A stretch of DNA of 64,000 bases from an uncultured Clostridium sp. (GTDB lineage Bacteria; Bacillota; Clostridia; Clostridiales; Clostridiaceae), in contig NZ_CAMQZG010000017.1 of the NCBI RefSeq assembly GCF_947039605.1, positions 1 to 64,000 on the forward strand. Direction: 5' to 3'. Below, piece after piece: positions 33,272-42,393 of the stretch. Within the stretch, counting starts at the first letter, position 1; each line of letters begins with the position of its first letter. Under the pieces are notes generated by a model that worked only from the letters and a program-made list of their open reading frames with translations, did no database searches and was not told where the DNA came from. A program made the translations under genes and the position numbers.

Positions 33272-34330
33272 ATGAAAATCAAATCAATAATTGCAACAAT
33301 AGTAATCCTTGGAGTTATTGGGACAGGTTCTTTATACCTTATGAATTCTCATACTGCGAACGCTAGTACTAATACAACAAATTCTAATAATCTTGTAAGC
33401 CCTAATAATACAATAAATTCTAATAATGAAGCTTCTACAACAGGAAATACTAACACTCAAAATACAGAAAGTACAAAGCCTGTTAATTTAAATAATAAAA
33501 CTACTACTGCTAAGGCTCAAAATACAAAAGAAAGCAGTACTCAAAATATAACAAATAATACTAATAATAGTTCTACTAATCAGAACTCACAAAAAACAAA
33601 AGTTCAAACTTCTGCTACTCCACCAACAACTAATATGATAAAAAGCACAGGCGATTTTTCTGATATTGTAAGTGGTAGCTCTTATATGAGTGCTTCTATA
33701 GCAGGTACTAATATAGTATTACCTTTTAACAATGCTCATATAGTAAATAATCAATTAGTCTTACCTGAGTATTATACAAGTAAACTAAATGAAGTTTTTA
33801 CTGCTAAAATAAGCTCTACTGGAAATGGTAACTTTGTTCTTTATGAGTTCTATGATAATAAACATACTGCTACCATGGACCTCAAATACCATAGTAACCA
33901 ATATGAATCTTATCTTAGTGGAACATTTAAGCATGTTGGTAGCAATGCTGTAACAGGACTTAAATTTGATATTATAACTAAACTAAATTCTAGTGTAATT
34001 GACTATACACCATTCTATCACTGCAATATAGCTGGAACACCTGTAAATATTACAGTTGCTAACCCTAGTCTTAATAATAAGTGGTTAGAATCCTATGCTG
34101 GAAATCCTAATACTTTTAATCTAGCTATCGATTATGATTTATCAAGTACTTATCGTATTGGATTGCTTGAAACTTATAATGGCAAAAAAACTGGTGAATA
34201 TCTACTTAATCCTAATGACCCTAATGATACTTTTAACAACACTTATACTGGTGTATTTATCACAAAACCTAATACTCCACAAAGTAAAAGTTATAGTGTT
34301 ACTTTAACTGGTAACTACTCACCAAACTAA
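33272..34330 (+). CDS. Secreted protein with Asn/Thr-rich linker, unknown domain
   Basis: ATG 33272 is nine bases after AAGGGAG; an in-frame TTG at 33263 is less likely. The 352-residue product starts with a signal or anchor (MKIKSIIATIVILGVIGTGS). An Asn/Thr/Ser linker of about 100 residues follows. The C-terminal region of about 220 residues is beta-rich and contains DFSDIVSGSSYMSASIAGTN and SVTLTGNYSPN. It has no recognised family but the same layout as the proteins at 8764 and 13487. Confidence 0.6.
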   Translation: MKIKSIIATIVILGVIGTGSLYLMNSHTANASTNTTNSNNLVSPNNTINSNNEASTTGNTNTQNTESTKPVNLNNKTTTAKAQNTKESSTQNITNNTNNSSTNQNSQKTKVQTSATPPTTNMIKSTGDFSDIVSGSSYMSASIAGTNIVLPFNNAHIVNNQLVLPEYYTSKLNEVFTAKISSTGNGNFVLYEFYDNKHTATMDLKYHSNQYESYLSGTFKHVGSNAVTGLKFDIITKLNSSVIDYTPFYHCNIAGTPVNITVANPSLNNKWLESYAGNPNTFNLAIDYDLSSTYRIGLLETYNGKKTGEYLLNPNDPNDTFNNTYTGVFITKPNTPQSKSYSVTLTGNYSPN

Positions 34331-34348
34331 AATTAAATATATTTTTAT

Positions 34349-34384
34349 AAGATAGGTCTTCAAATAAAAACCTATCTTTTTTAT
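34349..34384 (+). terminator. Terminator of the gene at 33272
   Basis: AAGATAGGT...ACCTATCTTTTTT. Confidence 0.75.
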
Positions 34385-34492
34385 TTCAAATTAAAAATCT
34401 ATATTCAAAATTGGTAAATTTACTGTATTATATTACTTAAACACGAAGTTAAGTAGCTAAAACTACTTTGCATAAAAAAGGATGATTTTAAA

Positions 34493-35197
34493 ATGAAAAA
34501 TATACTTATAATAGGTGGCTTCTCTAGCAGAGAAATTTACTTTGAAAGACTTATATCACTACTAAAAAAAGAAAATAATATTTTTTATATAGACTTTAAT
34601 GATACAGATATAGATTTTGATAAAAAACTAATCCACTTTGTAGATGATAACTCACTAGATAACTTTGAAATAATTGCTTGGTCAATGGGTGGTCTTGTTA
34701 CTCTATCTGCATATAAGGAGTTAAAAGATAGGCTAAATTCTATAACTTTTATCTCTTCAATGCCTAAGTTTTGCAAATCACCAGATTATAAAATGGGTTG
34801 GAATAAAAGAATTGTAGGCTTTATGATAGATAAGCTTGCTAGTGAGCCAGAGATTGTGTTAAATGACTTTAACAAAAGCCTTATATATAATACTCCCACC
34901 TTTCCATTTGAACCTTTAAAAACTGATTCTACTTTGGTTAATAATCTTACATTTGGGCTAAAATATTTAGTGGAAAGTGATTTTAGAGATAAGTTATCTA
35001 CACTACAATCAAAAGTGCTTATAATTCATGGAGAAAATGATACTATAGCACCTATTACTCACGCAGATTTTATGTTAGACAATATTCATACAGATAAAAA
35101 TTTACTTAGAATAGATAATTGTGCTCACATGCCTTTCTATTCACATGCAGAAACTTGCTATAATAAACTACTATCTTTTTGGAAGGGAGAATTTTAA
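34493..35197 (+). CDS. bioH: BioH-like pimeloyl-ACP methyl ester esterase (alpha/beta hydrolase)
   Basis: The 234-residue alpha/beta hydrolase has nucleophile Ser64 in AWSMGG, an acid in VLIIHGENDTIAP and a His in NCAHMPFYSHAE. These form the full catalytic triad of BioH-type esterases. It is followed two bases later by bioC, so the pair would make pimeloyl-ACP for biotin: BioC methylates malonyl-ACP and the esterase removes the methyl group after chain extension. No other biotin genes are in the window. Assignment as BioH rests on motifs plus the bioC neighbour. Confidence 0.75.
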   Translation: MKNILIIGGFSSREIYFERLISLLKKENNIFYIDFNDTDIDFDKKLIHFVDDNSLDNFEIIAWSMGGLVTLSAYKELKDRLNSITFISSMPKFCKSPDYKMGWNKRIVGFMIDKLASEPEIVLNDFNKSLIYNTPTFPFEPLKTDSTLVNNLTFGLKYLVESDFRDKLSTLQSKVLIIHGENDTIAPITHADFMLDNIHTDKNLLRIDNCAHMPFYSHAETCYNKLLSFWKGEF

Positions 35198-35199
35198 TA

Positions 35200-36009
35200 T
35201 TGAAAGATGATATAAGAAAGAACTTTTCTAAAGGTTCAAAAACATATGATGACAATGCTAATGTTCAAAAAACTATGATAGACCACTTAATTAGTAAACT
35301 CCCTCAAAAGAGTTATACTAAAATACTTGAAATAGGTTGTGGTACAGGTCTTCTAACAACTAGACTTGTAGAACTTTTTCCAAATGCAAAAATTACAGCC
35401 CTTGATATATCAGAGGGTATGATTGCTACTTGTAAAGAAAAGCTTAAAGACCATAATAATATAGAATATATCTGTGCTGATGTAGAATATAACTGCCCTA
35501 TAGATGAATTTGATTTAATAATTTCAAGTGCTACTTTCCAATGGATTACAGACCTTGAAGAACTTCTAAAAAAACTTAAATCAAGATTATCATTTGAAGG
35601 TGTATTAGCTTTTTCTACATTTGCAGATAAAACATTTAAAGAACTAGATAAGTCTTTAGACTATGCATTTTCAAAAAATAACATAGATACAAAAACTAAC
35701 AGAAACTACTTTTCTAAAGATGATTTAAAAGAAATTGTAGATACTACTTTTAAGACTTCTAACTTTAATAATGAAATTGAACATCTAAAGTATACTGAAT
35801 ACTTTAAAAATGCACTTAAATTTTTAAAATCAGTAAAAGCTGTTGGTGCTAACACAAATGACTTAGCAAAATATATAAACCCACAAATAACTAAAGATTT
35901 ACTTGATTACTATAATGATAATTACTCATTTAAAGATTGTGAAAAAGATTATCTTGGTTTTGTATGTGCCTCATATTACTTACTTTTTGTAATTATAGAG
36001 CAATACTAA
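35200..36009 (+). CDS. bioC: Malonyl-ACP O-methyltransferase BioC
   Basis: The 269-residue class I SAM methyltransferase has motif I ILEIGCGTGLLTTRL, ITALDISEGMIATCKEKL and IISSATFQWITDLEELLKKL, the arrangement seen in BioC. The start is probably TTG 35200, nine bases after GGAAGGGAGA; the upstream in-frame TTG 35179 would contain the ribosome site. It begins just after the bioH stop. It methylates the free carboxyl of malonyl-ACP to disguise it for fatty-acid synthesis. Confidence 0.82.
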   Translation: MKDDIRKNFSKGSKTYDDNANVQKTMIDHLISKLPQKSYTKILEIGCGTGLLTTRLVELFPNAKITALDISEGMIATCKEKLKDHNNIEYICADVEYNCPIDEFDLIISSATFQWITDLEELLKKLKSRLSFEGVLAFSTFADKTFKELDKSLDYAFSKNNIDTKTNRNYFSKDDLKEIVDTTFKTSNFNNEIEHLKYTEYFKNALKFLKSVKAVGANTNDLAKYINPQITKDLLDYYNDNYSFKDCEKDYLGFVCASYYLLFVIIEQY

Positions 36010-36010
36010 A

Positions 36011-36047
36011 AAAGTGCTTTCAAATTGAAAGCACCTTTGTTTTTTAT
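36011..36047. terminator. Terminator after bioC
   Basis: GTGCTTTCAA pairs with TTGAAAGCAC; tail TTTGTTTTTT. It is also positioned to end the convergent sleC gene. Confidence 0.75.
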
Positions 36048-36061
36048 TTTATACATCTTTA

Positions 36062-37369
36062 TTATTGAAATAACTCTGCTTCTTTTGTTACCCCAACAAA
36101 AACTCTAGAAATTGCATACCATGTTGCTCTATTTACTATCCCAGTAGTCGGTAAATCAAAAATTTGTTGAAAGTCCCGAACTGATACCTCTGTCTTTGGT
36201 CCAAAGATTCCATCCTCTGAAAGTTTTGCAATAGCAGGATAGTTTTCACTTATTCTATTTAACTGCTTTTGTATTATTTCAACATTTTCTCCTCTACTTC
36301 CAACACTTAATGGATAACCTGGATAAGAGTCTGGATAACCATTAACTTTTTGAGCCTCAACAAGATTTATATTACTACCATAATAATAGGTTAAAATTTC
36401 ATATGGAGTGTATCCATTCTCTGCAAGATACTGACTTCCCCATTGACTAAGCCAATTAGGACACTTTGATGTTGTACCATTGCAGAACTCTGCAAGAAGA
36501 GGTTCTTCTTGTCCTTGTCTTTGAATATATGTTGTAAATATTTGATCAACAATAGTATTTATAGAATTGTAAGTTGTTCTATCATGGAAAAATGCTTGAT
36601 CATAAGCTGTATCATTTGTAATATCAAAATTATATCCTCTAGATGGATACCACTCTGTATAAACTCTATTTAAAACGAATGAAATAATACAATATATATT
36701 TGCCCTAAGTGCATCAGAACTCCATGTAGCATAAAGTTCTGAACTTGCGACATTTTTAATATAATCAACAAAATCTATTGTACAATTTGGAGCATAAGCA
36801 TTAGTTGGAGCTCCTTCATGCACTGTTATATATTGTGGAATTTCAACATTTTCAAGAACTCTCATATTTCTTTCATTACTAATTTTTCTATGTTTCTTAG
36901 ATTTTTTTTTATATTTTTCCGGTTCTTTCTCTAACTTTAAAGTTTGTGCTTTTGTGCAACCACCATCACACTTAGAACAACCATGTTTAACTTGCTTATG
37001 CTGTGGTATTACAAGTGTTTTAGTTGCACACTTACCATCATCCCCTTTTTCTAAATGATATTTCTGTATAGCCTTTCTTCCTGGAAATACCTGAATCCCT
37101 TTTATAGTTGCCCCCTTATAACCATCCTTTGAAACATAACCATTGTATATTCCATAAGGTTTTGCACCCATTATTTTCACATTATTAGGTTCTGCTGATT
37201 CTAAAATAATATTATCTACATATCCTGACTCATTAGTATAAACAGTTTTTATCTCCTTGATATTATTAAAATCTTTGTCACTCTCAAAAATTTTAACAGT
37301 AGCATTAGATATAGGTATATAAGTATCTTCTAAAAAACAATGTACTTTAAGTCTTCCTGTACTTGTCAT
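36062..37369 (-). CDS. sleC: SleC-type spore cortex-lytic enzyme precursor
   Basis: The 435-residue protein has a beta-rich N-terminal prodomain (VHCFLEDTYIPISNATVKIF). A central lytic region (about residues 180-340) includes NIYCIISFVLNRVYTEWYPS and WLSQWGSQYLAENGYTPYEI. A C-terminal peptidoglycan-binding domain (residues 350-430; GSRGENVEIIQKQLNRI) completes it. The order and length fit clostridial SleC, which is stored in the spore and degrades cortex during germination after Csp proteases remove the prodomain. Odd: residues 115-170 form a Cys- and Lys-rich stretch (HGCSKCDGGCTKAQTLKLE, then KKKSKKHRK) that may contain the pro-cleavage region. Confidence 0.82.
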   Translation of the reverse strand: MTSTGRLKVHCFLEDTYIPISNATVKIFESDKDFNNIKEIKTVYTNESGYVDNIILESAEPNNVKIMGAKPYGIYNGYVSKDGYKGATIKGIQVFPGRKAIQKYHLEKGDDGKCATKTLVIPQHKQVKHGCSKCDGGCTKAQTLKLEKEPEKYKKKSKKHRKISNERNMRVLENVEIPQYITVHEGAPTNAYAPNCTIDFVDYIKNVASSELYATWSSDALRANIYCIISFVLNRVYTEWYPSRGYNFDITNDTAYDQAFFHDRTTYNSINTIVDQIFTTYIQRQGQEEPLLAEFCNGTTSKCPNWLSQWGSQYLAENGYTPYEILTYYYGSNINLVEAQKVNGYPDSYPGYPLSVGSRGENVEIIQKQLNRISENYPAIAKLSEDGIFGPKTEVSVRDFQQIFDLPTTGIVNRATWYAISRVFVGVTKEAELFQ

Positions 37370-37469
37370 ATAAATTCCCTCACAAAAATTAATTCCCTAT
37401 ACTATATGACCTAACACCCTTAATAGTACAATGTACTAAAGATGTTTTTCTATTTTTATAAAAGTATCC

Positions 37470-38132
37470 CTACTTTCCAAACTTTTCTTTATATAATTTT
37501 TTTGCATAAATAGTAGGATATATTGATGCTATAAATACTCCTATTACCAATATTGGTGTTACTATATATATTGGTAACATTACAGCTATCGGGATATATA
37601 ATAGTCCAAATATAACCATGCATTTCCCACCAAGTCTTTGAGTTTTAGTCCAAATTTCACTATCTGACCTTGTAGATTTAGTTCTAATTCCAACTCCCAT
37701 ACCTGATTTTGCTTTGGGCATATAATTACCCATTAGAAGAAATATTAATCCAACAACTATAAGTGGAATCTTACCTACAAAATCCCCACCTATGTTAGCA
37801 ACCTTATTATAGCTTGTATATATAAATACATATGTCAGAATATTAAATAATGCCACCATTCCTATAGCAGTAACATTTATAATCTTGCTGTTATCCTTAT
37901 TTTGCTGTTTACCTTTTTCATTTGCCCAATTCAATATAGGTATTATAATCCCACAAAAAACTAATGTTATTATTGGAGTAATTAATATTTGATATTTACT
38001 CCCCCACTGGTCTGCCTGTCCACTAATTCCATAATGAGTTGGTATTATACTTGGCATATATTGTAGTGATATTAATGTAATTATTAGAGGTAATACTATA
38101 AATGGAACATAAACTAAATTTTTTTTAACCAT
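37470..38132 (-). CDS. SdpI-family membrane protein (DUF1648)
   Basis: ATG 38132 (MVKKNLVYVPFIVLPLIITL) is nine bases after AAGGGAG and one base past the stop of the upstream ArsR gene. The 220-residue product has about six spans. It carries the DUF1648 motif PTHYGISGQADQWGSK and the SdpI motif GIRTKSTRSDSEIWTKTQRL. SdpI is the immunity protein and signal receiver of the Bacillus Sdp killing system; homologues without SdpC are common. It is paired with an SdpR-like repressor. Confidence 0.8.
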   Translation of the reverse strand: MVKKNLVYVPFIVLPLIITLISLQYMPSIIPTHYGISGQADQWGSKYQILITPIITLVFCGIIIPILNWANEKGKQQNKDNSKIINVTAIGMVALFNILTYVFIYTSYNKVANIGGDFVGKIPLIVVGLIFLLMGNYMPKAKSGMGVGIRTKSTRSDSEIWTKTQRLGGKCMVIFGLLYIPIAVMLPIYIVTPILVIGVFIASIYPTIYAKKLYKEKFGK

Positions 38133-38133
38133 T

Positions 38134-38406
38134 CTAAACATCTCCCTTTTTATTAAACATAGATAACCATAAAATAAGTTCTTCAAATACCGATGTATTT
38201 AAAGTGAAATATACAAACTTCCATTCCTTTTCCTCTGATATTAAATCAGCTTTTTTTAATATGGATAAATGATGCGAAATTGTAGCCTTACTCACATTAA
38301 AATGTTCTGCAATTTCTCCTGCTGATTTTCTACCTTCTTTTAATAAATTTAAAATTTCTCGTCTTGTTGGATCTGATAGTGCTTTAAAAGTATTTTGATG
38401 TAACAC
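38134..38406 (-). CDS. ArsR/SdpR-family repressor
   Basis: The likely start is GTG 38406 after GGTGGTGA, giving 90 residues (MLHQNTFKALSDPTRREILN); an upstream ATG at 38430 is in frame. The winged HTH is visible in SAGEIAEHFNVSKATISHHL. There is no Cys metal site. In Bacillus, SdpR represses its operon and is sequestered by SdpI at the membrane. The same repressor-membrane pair order occurs here. Confidence 0.82.
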   Translation of the reverse strand: MLHQNTFKALSDPTRREILNLLKEGRKSAGEIAEHFNVSKATISHHLSILKKADLISEEKEWKFVYFTLNTSVFEELILWLSMFNKKGDV

Positions 38407-38626
38407 CTTATCACCACCCTCTCTTATCATTTTGATATTTGTCTAAATGATAAATCTTTTAGCGATTTTTGTCAAATAATAATTGTATGTAAATAAATTT
38501 TTTCAGAGTCATATTTACTACGACTTTTATTTTTTATAAATAATTAAAGTAAAAACTAAATAAAAATTTGATTCTATTGTATAATTAATAAGGTATTTAA
38601 CTAAAGAAAAAACGTAGGGGGAATTT

Positions 38627-40063
38627 ATGCATTACATATTACTAGGACTTGTAGGGCTAGATATAATTTTAGATATTATATTTATCACAGTTTTAATATT
38701 CTTTGAAAGAAAGGATGTATCATCAACTTGGGCATGGCTATTAATATTACTATTCTTACCTTTTATAGGTGCAGTATTATATATACTAATGGGACAAGGT
38801 ATAAGTAAAGATAAAAGATTTAGAAAGAAATATTTAGATGATACTTTTAAAAATAGCTATTTTAAAAGTATGAAAAATGATCAAAACTACAATACATCAT
38901 CAGAATTAAATAAAGATGTAATTCTAATGAATTATAAAAACTGTAATTCATTATATACTCGCAATAATACAGTAGATTTTATTTTTGAAGGTAAAGAATT
39001 ATATGAGGACATGCTTTCTGAACTTAAAAAAGCTGAAAAATACATACATATGCAATATTATATTTTCAGAAGTGATTCATGGGGTTCAAAACTCTTAGAT
39101 GAACTTTGTATTAAAGGACAAAGTGGTATTGAAGTTAGATTGCAAATAGACGGTATGGGAAACTTTATATCTAAGGAGTATTTAAATAAACTTAAACTTA
39201 GTAATGTTAAAGTTGAAGTATTCTTCCCTAGTATATTCAAAAAAATAAATCTTAGAGCAAACTATAGAAACCATAGAAAATTCCTTTTAATTGATGGAAA
39301 GTTTGGTTATCTTGGTGGTTTTAATATAGGAAAAGAATATGTTGGTGAAGGACATCTTGGATACTGGCGTGATTGTAATTTAAAAATATCTGGTGAAGCT
39401 TTAAATGATTTAGAGGAACGTTTCTTGCTTGATTGGACATTTACAAGTAAAGAATGTCTAAATGCAAGTTATAAAAAATACTTTAATTATGAAACTGAAG
39501 CACTAGCAGAACATAGAGTTCCTATGCAAATAGTATCTTCTGGACCAGACCTTGAAAAAAATAATATAAAAAATAGTTATATGAAAATAATAAATAAGGC
39601 TACTAAAAGAATTTGTATTCAAACACCTTATTTAATACCAGACACATCTATTTTAGACTCACTAAAAATTGCAGCACTTTCAGGTGTGCAAGTAGATATT
39701 ATGCTTCCTGGAAGCCCTGATCACTTCTTTATCCCTTGGGTTTCTAATACTTATATTGGAATATTACTTGATTATGGTGTTAATATTCATCTTTATCAAA
39801 GAGGTTTTATTCACTCTAAAACAATGGTTGTAGATTCTAATATTTGTAGTGTTGGAACAGCTAATATGGATGTTAGAAGTTTCTCACTTAACTTTGAAAC
39901 AAATGCAATCATATATAGTTGTAATAAATCTCAGGAACTTGAAGATAAATTTGATGAAGATTTAAAAGACTGTAGATTACTTACTAAAGAAACATTTAAT
40001 AAAAGGTCTAAGAAAACTAAGTTCTTAGAATCTATCTTTAGATTATTTTCAAATATAATGTAA
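38627..40063 (+). CDS. cls: Cardiolipin synthase
   Basis: The 478-residue phospholipase D-family enzyme has two N-terminal membrane spans (residues 3-25 and 35-55). It carries two complete HKD motifs, NHRKFLLIDGKFGYLGGFNI and HSKTMVVDSNICSVGTANMD. It condenses two phosphatidylglycerol molecules into cardiolipin. GTAGGGGG precedes the ATG. A shared terminator lies between it and the convergent globin. Confidence 0.92.
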   Translation: MHYILLGLVGLDIILDIIFITVLIFFERKDVSSTWAWLLILLFLPFIGAVLYILMGQGISKDKRFRKKYLDDTFKNSYFKSMKNDQNYNTSSELNKDVILMNYKNCNSLYTRNNTVDFIFEGKELYEDMLSELKKAEKYIHMQYYIFRSDSWGSKLLDELCIKGQSGIEVRLQIDGMGNFISKEYLNKLKLSNVKVEVFFPSIFKKINLRANYRNHRKFLLIDGKFGYLGGFNIGKEYVGEGHLGYWRDCNLKISGEALNDLEERFLLDWTFTSKECLNASYKKYFNYETEALAEHRVPMQIVSSGPDLEKNNIKNSYMKIINKATKRICIQTPYLIPDTSILDSLKIAALSGVQVDIMLPGSPDHFFIPWVSNTYIGILLDYGVNIHLYQRGFIHSKTMVVDSNICSVGTANMDVRSFSLNFETNAIIYSCNKSQELEDKFDEDLKDCRLLTKETFNKRSKKTKFLESIFRLFSNIM

Positions 40064-40068
40064 AAAAA

Positions 40069-40105
40069 TTACCCCTACATGGTTATAACCATGTGGGGGT
40101 ATTAT
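40069..40105. terminator. Bidirectional terminator between cls and globin
   Basis: ACCCCTACATGGTT pairs with AACCATGTGGGGGT. Confidence 0.75.
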
Positions 40106-40127
40106 ATTTCAATTTATAATATTCTAA

Positions 40128-40562
40128 TTATTTAGCTGCATACATATCAGCTTCTACACCTATAAATACTCTAGCTATTTCTCCATAAGCTTTTCCCCAT
40201 GCTTCTATAACTTCATCAGTTGCAGCATCTCCTAAAACTATTTTAATAGCACTAAGAACCCCTTGTCCAACTATTGGGTAATGCTCAGGTTTAACATTAG
40301 TATTTACATGTTTTTTCCCTATGCTATGTACTGCTGGAAGTATTGTTTCAAGCTTATCTATATTTTCAGCAGCTGCAAGTATTGCCATTGCTAAAGCCTT
40401 TGGTTGCTCTCCTGTTTTTTGCTTGTGCATATCAAACATAGGTGCAACTTCTGGGTGCTCTTTGAATAAATTCTCATAGAATACCTTTGTAATTTCTTCT
40501 CCATGTGCTCTTAAAGCTGGTACTGTGCTCTTAACTATATCTATTGTTTTTTGATCTAACAT
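40128..40562 (-). CDS. Single-domain globin (flavohemoglobin-type heme domain)
   Basis: The 144-residue protein matches the heme domain of Hmp flavohemoglobins. B10 Tyr29, E7 Gln53 and proximal His85 ([18 protein letters not shown]) fall at the same positions as in Escherichia coli Hmp. The reductase domain is absent. Such single-domain globins bind oxygen or NO and are thought to detoxify NO with an outside reductant. In an anaerobe this points to oxygen or nitrosative stress defence. GAGGAGAG precedes the ATG. Confidence 0.9.
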   Translation of the reverse strand: MLDQKTIDIVKSTVPALRAHGEEITKVFYENLFKEHPEVAPMFDMHKQKTGEQPKALAMAILAAAENIDKLETILPAVHSIGKKHVNTNVKPEHYPIVGQGVLSAIKIVLGDAATDEVIEAWGKAYGEIARVFIGVEADMYAAK

Positions 40563-40818
40563 ATATATCTCTCCTCTTTTGTTTGCAGTTTTAATTTAAT
40601 TTTTTATATTAGTTATATATTAACATAAAAAATTTAAAAGGTAAAATAAATACCCTTTTATTTTTTTCCAATTACTTTCATCCCAAATTCACATTACTTT
40701 CATTTAGATTATATTTTGTAGGTCTATTATATGTTTTATAGGAAACAGACAATAACCAATAAAAAGTTGAGAATTATAGAATTAAAAATTCTATCAAACA
40801 AATAAAGAGGTGTAAAAA

Positions 40819-41847
40819 ATGAATAAAAAATTAATCAGTTTATTAATGACAGGTGCTATGGTAGGAGCTGTGGGAACTAGTGCTTATGCTAGTAGTGCAA
40901 TTCCTTCAACTACTACAAGTAAAGCTCCAACTACGCAAACTCAAACTGCTACGACTTCAACAAGCAGTTTAAATTCAGTAGCAAAAACTACTGCTTCAAA
41001 AGATACTACTCCTAAAGAGCATAAAGCTCCTAAAATAGGATTAAATCAAAGATGGATTAAATCAGAACTTGAAGCTGGTAAAACAGTAACTCAAATAAAA
41101 GCTGAACTTGTTTCAAATTTTAATACAAAAACAAATAGCCTTGTAGTTTCAAAAAAAATAACACAAGATAAAGCTACAAAAAGAGAACAAGCTTATACAA
41201 AACATATGGAGAAACATAATATTTTAAAAGGTATAATAGCAAATGGACAGGTTAAAAAGGATTTAGATGCTGGTAAAACACTTGCACAAGCTGAATCTTC
41301 TTTAATAAGTTCAAAGGAAGCTAATATAAATAAACTTCTTTCAACTAAAAAAATAACACAAACTCAAGCAACAAAAAGAATTGATATGGTCAAAAAAGAA
41401 GTTGCTAAAGGTCATGATGTATTTGTAAATGAGGGTATGGTTCACAAAATTAGAAAAGAAATTGATGCTGGTAAAACTTTAGACCAAGCTAAAGCAGCAA
41501 TTGTCCAAGATGCCAATACTCATCTTGAATCACTTGTTAAGTCTGGAAAAATAAAATCAGAAAACTTAGCAAAAGTAGAAAAACATGTAGATACTAAAAT
41601 TGAACATAATGCTGCATTCAATCATGTAAGTAATGTTAGTTGGATTCAAAAAGCTTTAAAAGATGGTCAAACCGCAACACAAATTAAAGCTACATTTGAA
41701 AGTAAATTAAATCAACATGAGACTAAAATTGAAGCTAATAAAAATCTTAGCCAAACAAGAATTAGTAAAATAAAAACTCATATTCAAAATATTCAAAAAT
41801 CACTTTCAACTAAAAGCATTTTTTCAAATGTAATGAATCAGAGATAA
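40819..41847 (+). CDS. Secreted protein with four helical repeats
   Basis: The 342-residue protein has a signal peptide ending near AYASSA (residue 25). A Thr/Ser/Ala linker follows to residue 75. Four related helical repeats of about 60 residues come next, each with an (I/V)-(K/R/Q)-x-(E/D/A)-(L/I)-x-(A/D)-G-(K/Q)-T-x-x-(Q/A) motif (SELEAGKTVTQIKAEL; KDLDAGKTLAQAESSL; KEIDAGKTLDQAKAAI; KALKDGQTATQIKATF). The repeats recall DUF2680-type secreted helical proteins. Function unknown; an own terminator follows. Confidence 0.6.
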   Translation: MNKKLISLLMTGAMVGAVGTSAYASSAIPSTTTSKAPTTQTQTATTSTSSLNSVAKTTASKDTTPKEHKAPKIGLNQRWIKSELEAGKTVTQIKAELVSNFNTKTNSLVVSKKITQDKATKREQAYTKHMEKHNILKGIIANGQVKKDLDAGKTLAQAESSLISSKEANINKLLSTKKITQTQATKRIDMVKKEVAKGHDVFVNEGMVHKIRKEIDAGKTLDQAKAAIVQDANTHLESLVKSGKIKSENLAKVEKHVDTKIEHNAAFNHVSNVSWIQKALKDGQTATQIKATFESKLNQHETKIEANKNLSQTRISKIKTHIQNIQKSLSTKSIFSNVMNQR

Positions 41848-41917
41848 TTTTTTTTATATTGAAATTCTAAAATATATTTTCTTTTATTGTCAAAAAATAA
41901 ATATAATACTATTATTC

Positions 41918-41950
41918 TATTGGACTGCAAAGCAGTCCAATTTTTTTTTA
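41918..41950 (+). terminator. Terminator of the repeat protein
   Basis: TTGGACTGC-AAA-GCAGTCCAA then nine T residues. Confidence 0.85.
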
Positions 41951-42029
41951 TTTTTATAGAAAAAAGGATTCCTCTACATATACTGTACTAGGAAGTTAAA
42001 TCTTCACTCTAATGTAAAGGGGTGATATT

Positions 42030-42296
42030 TTGAAAATTCATGATAATGCTATCGAACACTTAACTAGACTTTTAAAAACTGATATAACTGGTAAAAAGTA
42101 TTTAAGATTGAAAAGAGATGGTTGTGGCTGACATAGTAAATATAAAATCGTTCTGGATGAACGACGAGCAGACGACATTTTATATACTGATAGAGGTTTT
42201 AGAGTAATTGTTAGTAGAGGTTTATCTCATATTCTTGCAACTGCAAATATTCAATACAAAAAAAATGTAACAGGTTATAGACTTACCGTTCGATAA
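42030..42296 (+). CDS. HesB/IscA-like selenoprotein 1 (UGA read as selenocysteine)
   Basis: From TTG 42030, after GGGGTGA, the frame reads MKIHDNAIEHLTRLLKTDIT and reaches TGA at codon 34 (42129-42131) in the motif G-C-G-U-H. It then continues in frame for 54 codons to TAA at 42294-42296 (YKIVLDERRADDILYTDRGF, ending VTGYRLTVR). Read through, it is an 88-residue HesB/IscA-like protein. A paralogue at 42394 has its TGA at the equivalent position. A hairpin with core GTTCTGGATGAAC starts 17 bases after the TGA, as expected for a bacterial SECIS. HesB/IscA proteins handle Fe-S clusters; the role of the Sec forms is unknown. The machinery genes (selA/B/C/D) are not in this window. Confidence 0.88.
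42132..42183 (+). promoter_or_regulatory. Bacterial SECIS element of selenoprotein 1
   Basis: The apical stem TCGTTC (42148-42153) with GAACGA (42159-42164) has loop UGGAU, with Gs in the loop as SelB recognition needs. An outer pairing TATAAAAT (42141-42148) with ATTTTATA (42176-42183) brackets it. The loop lies 23-27 bases after the UGA, inside the coding region, as in bacterial selenoprotein mRNAs. Confidence 0.75.
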
Positions 42297-42393
42297 ATTT
42301 TATAACTCTCCATTTAACTTAAATTAAAGTATTTTATACTAAAATGTTGTATTATTTTAATATGAAAGATTTTAACATTTGGAGGTGATTTTA

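Noticed and set aside
37470..38430. A full Sdp cannibalism operon
   Set aside because: Only the SdpR- and SdpI-like genes are present; no SdpA, SdpB or SdpC gene is nearby.
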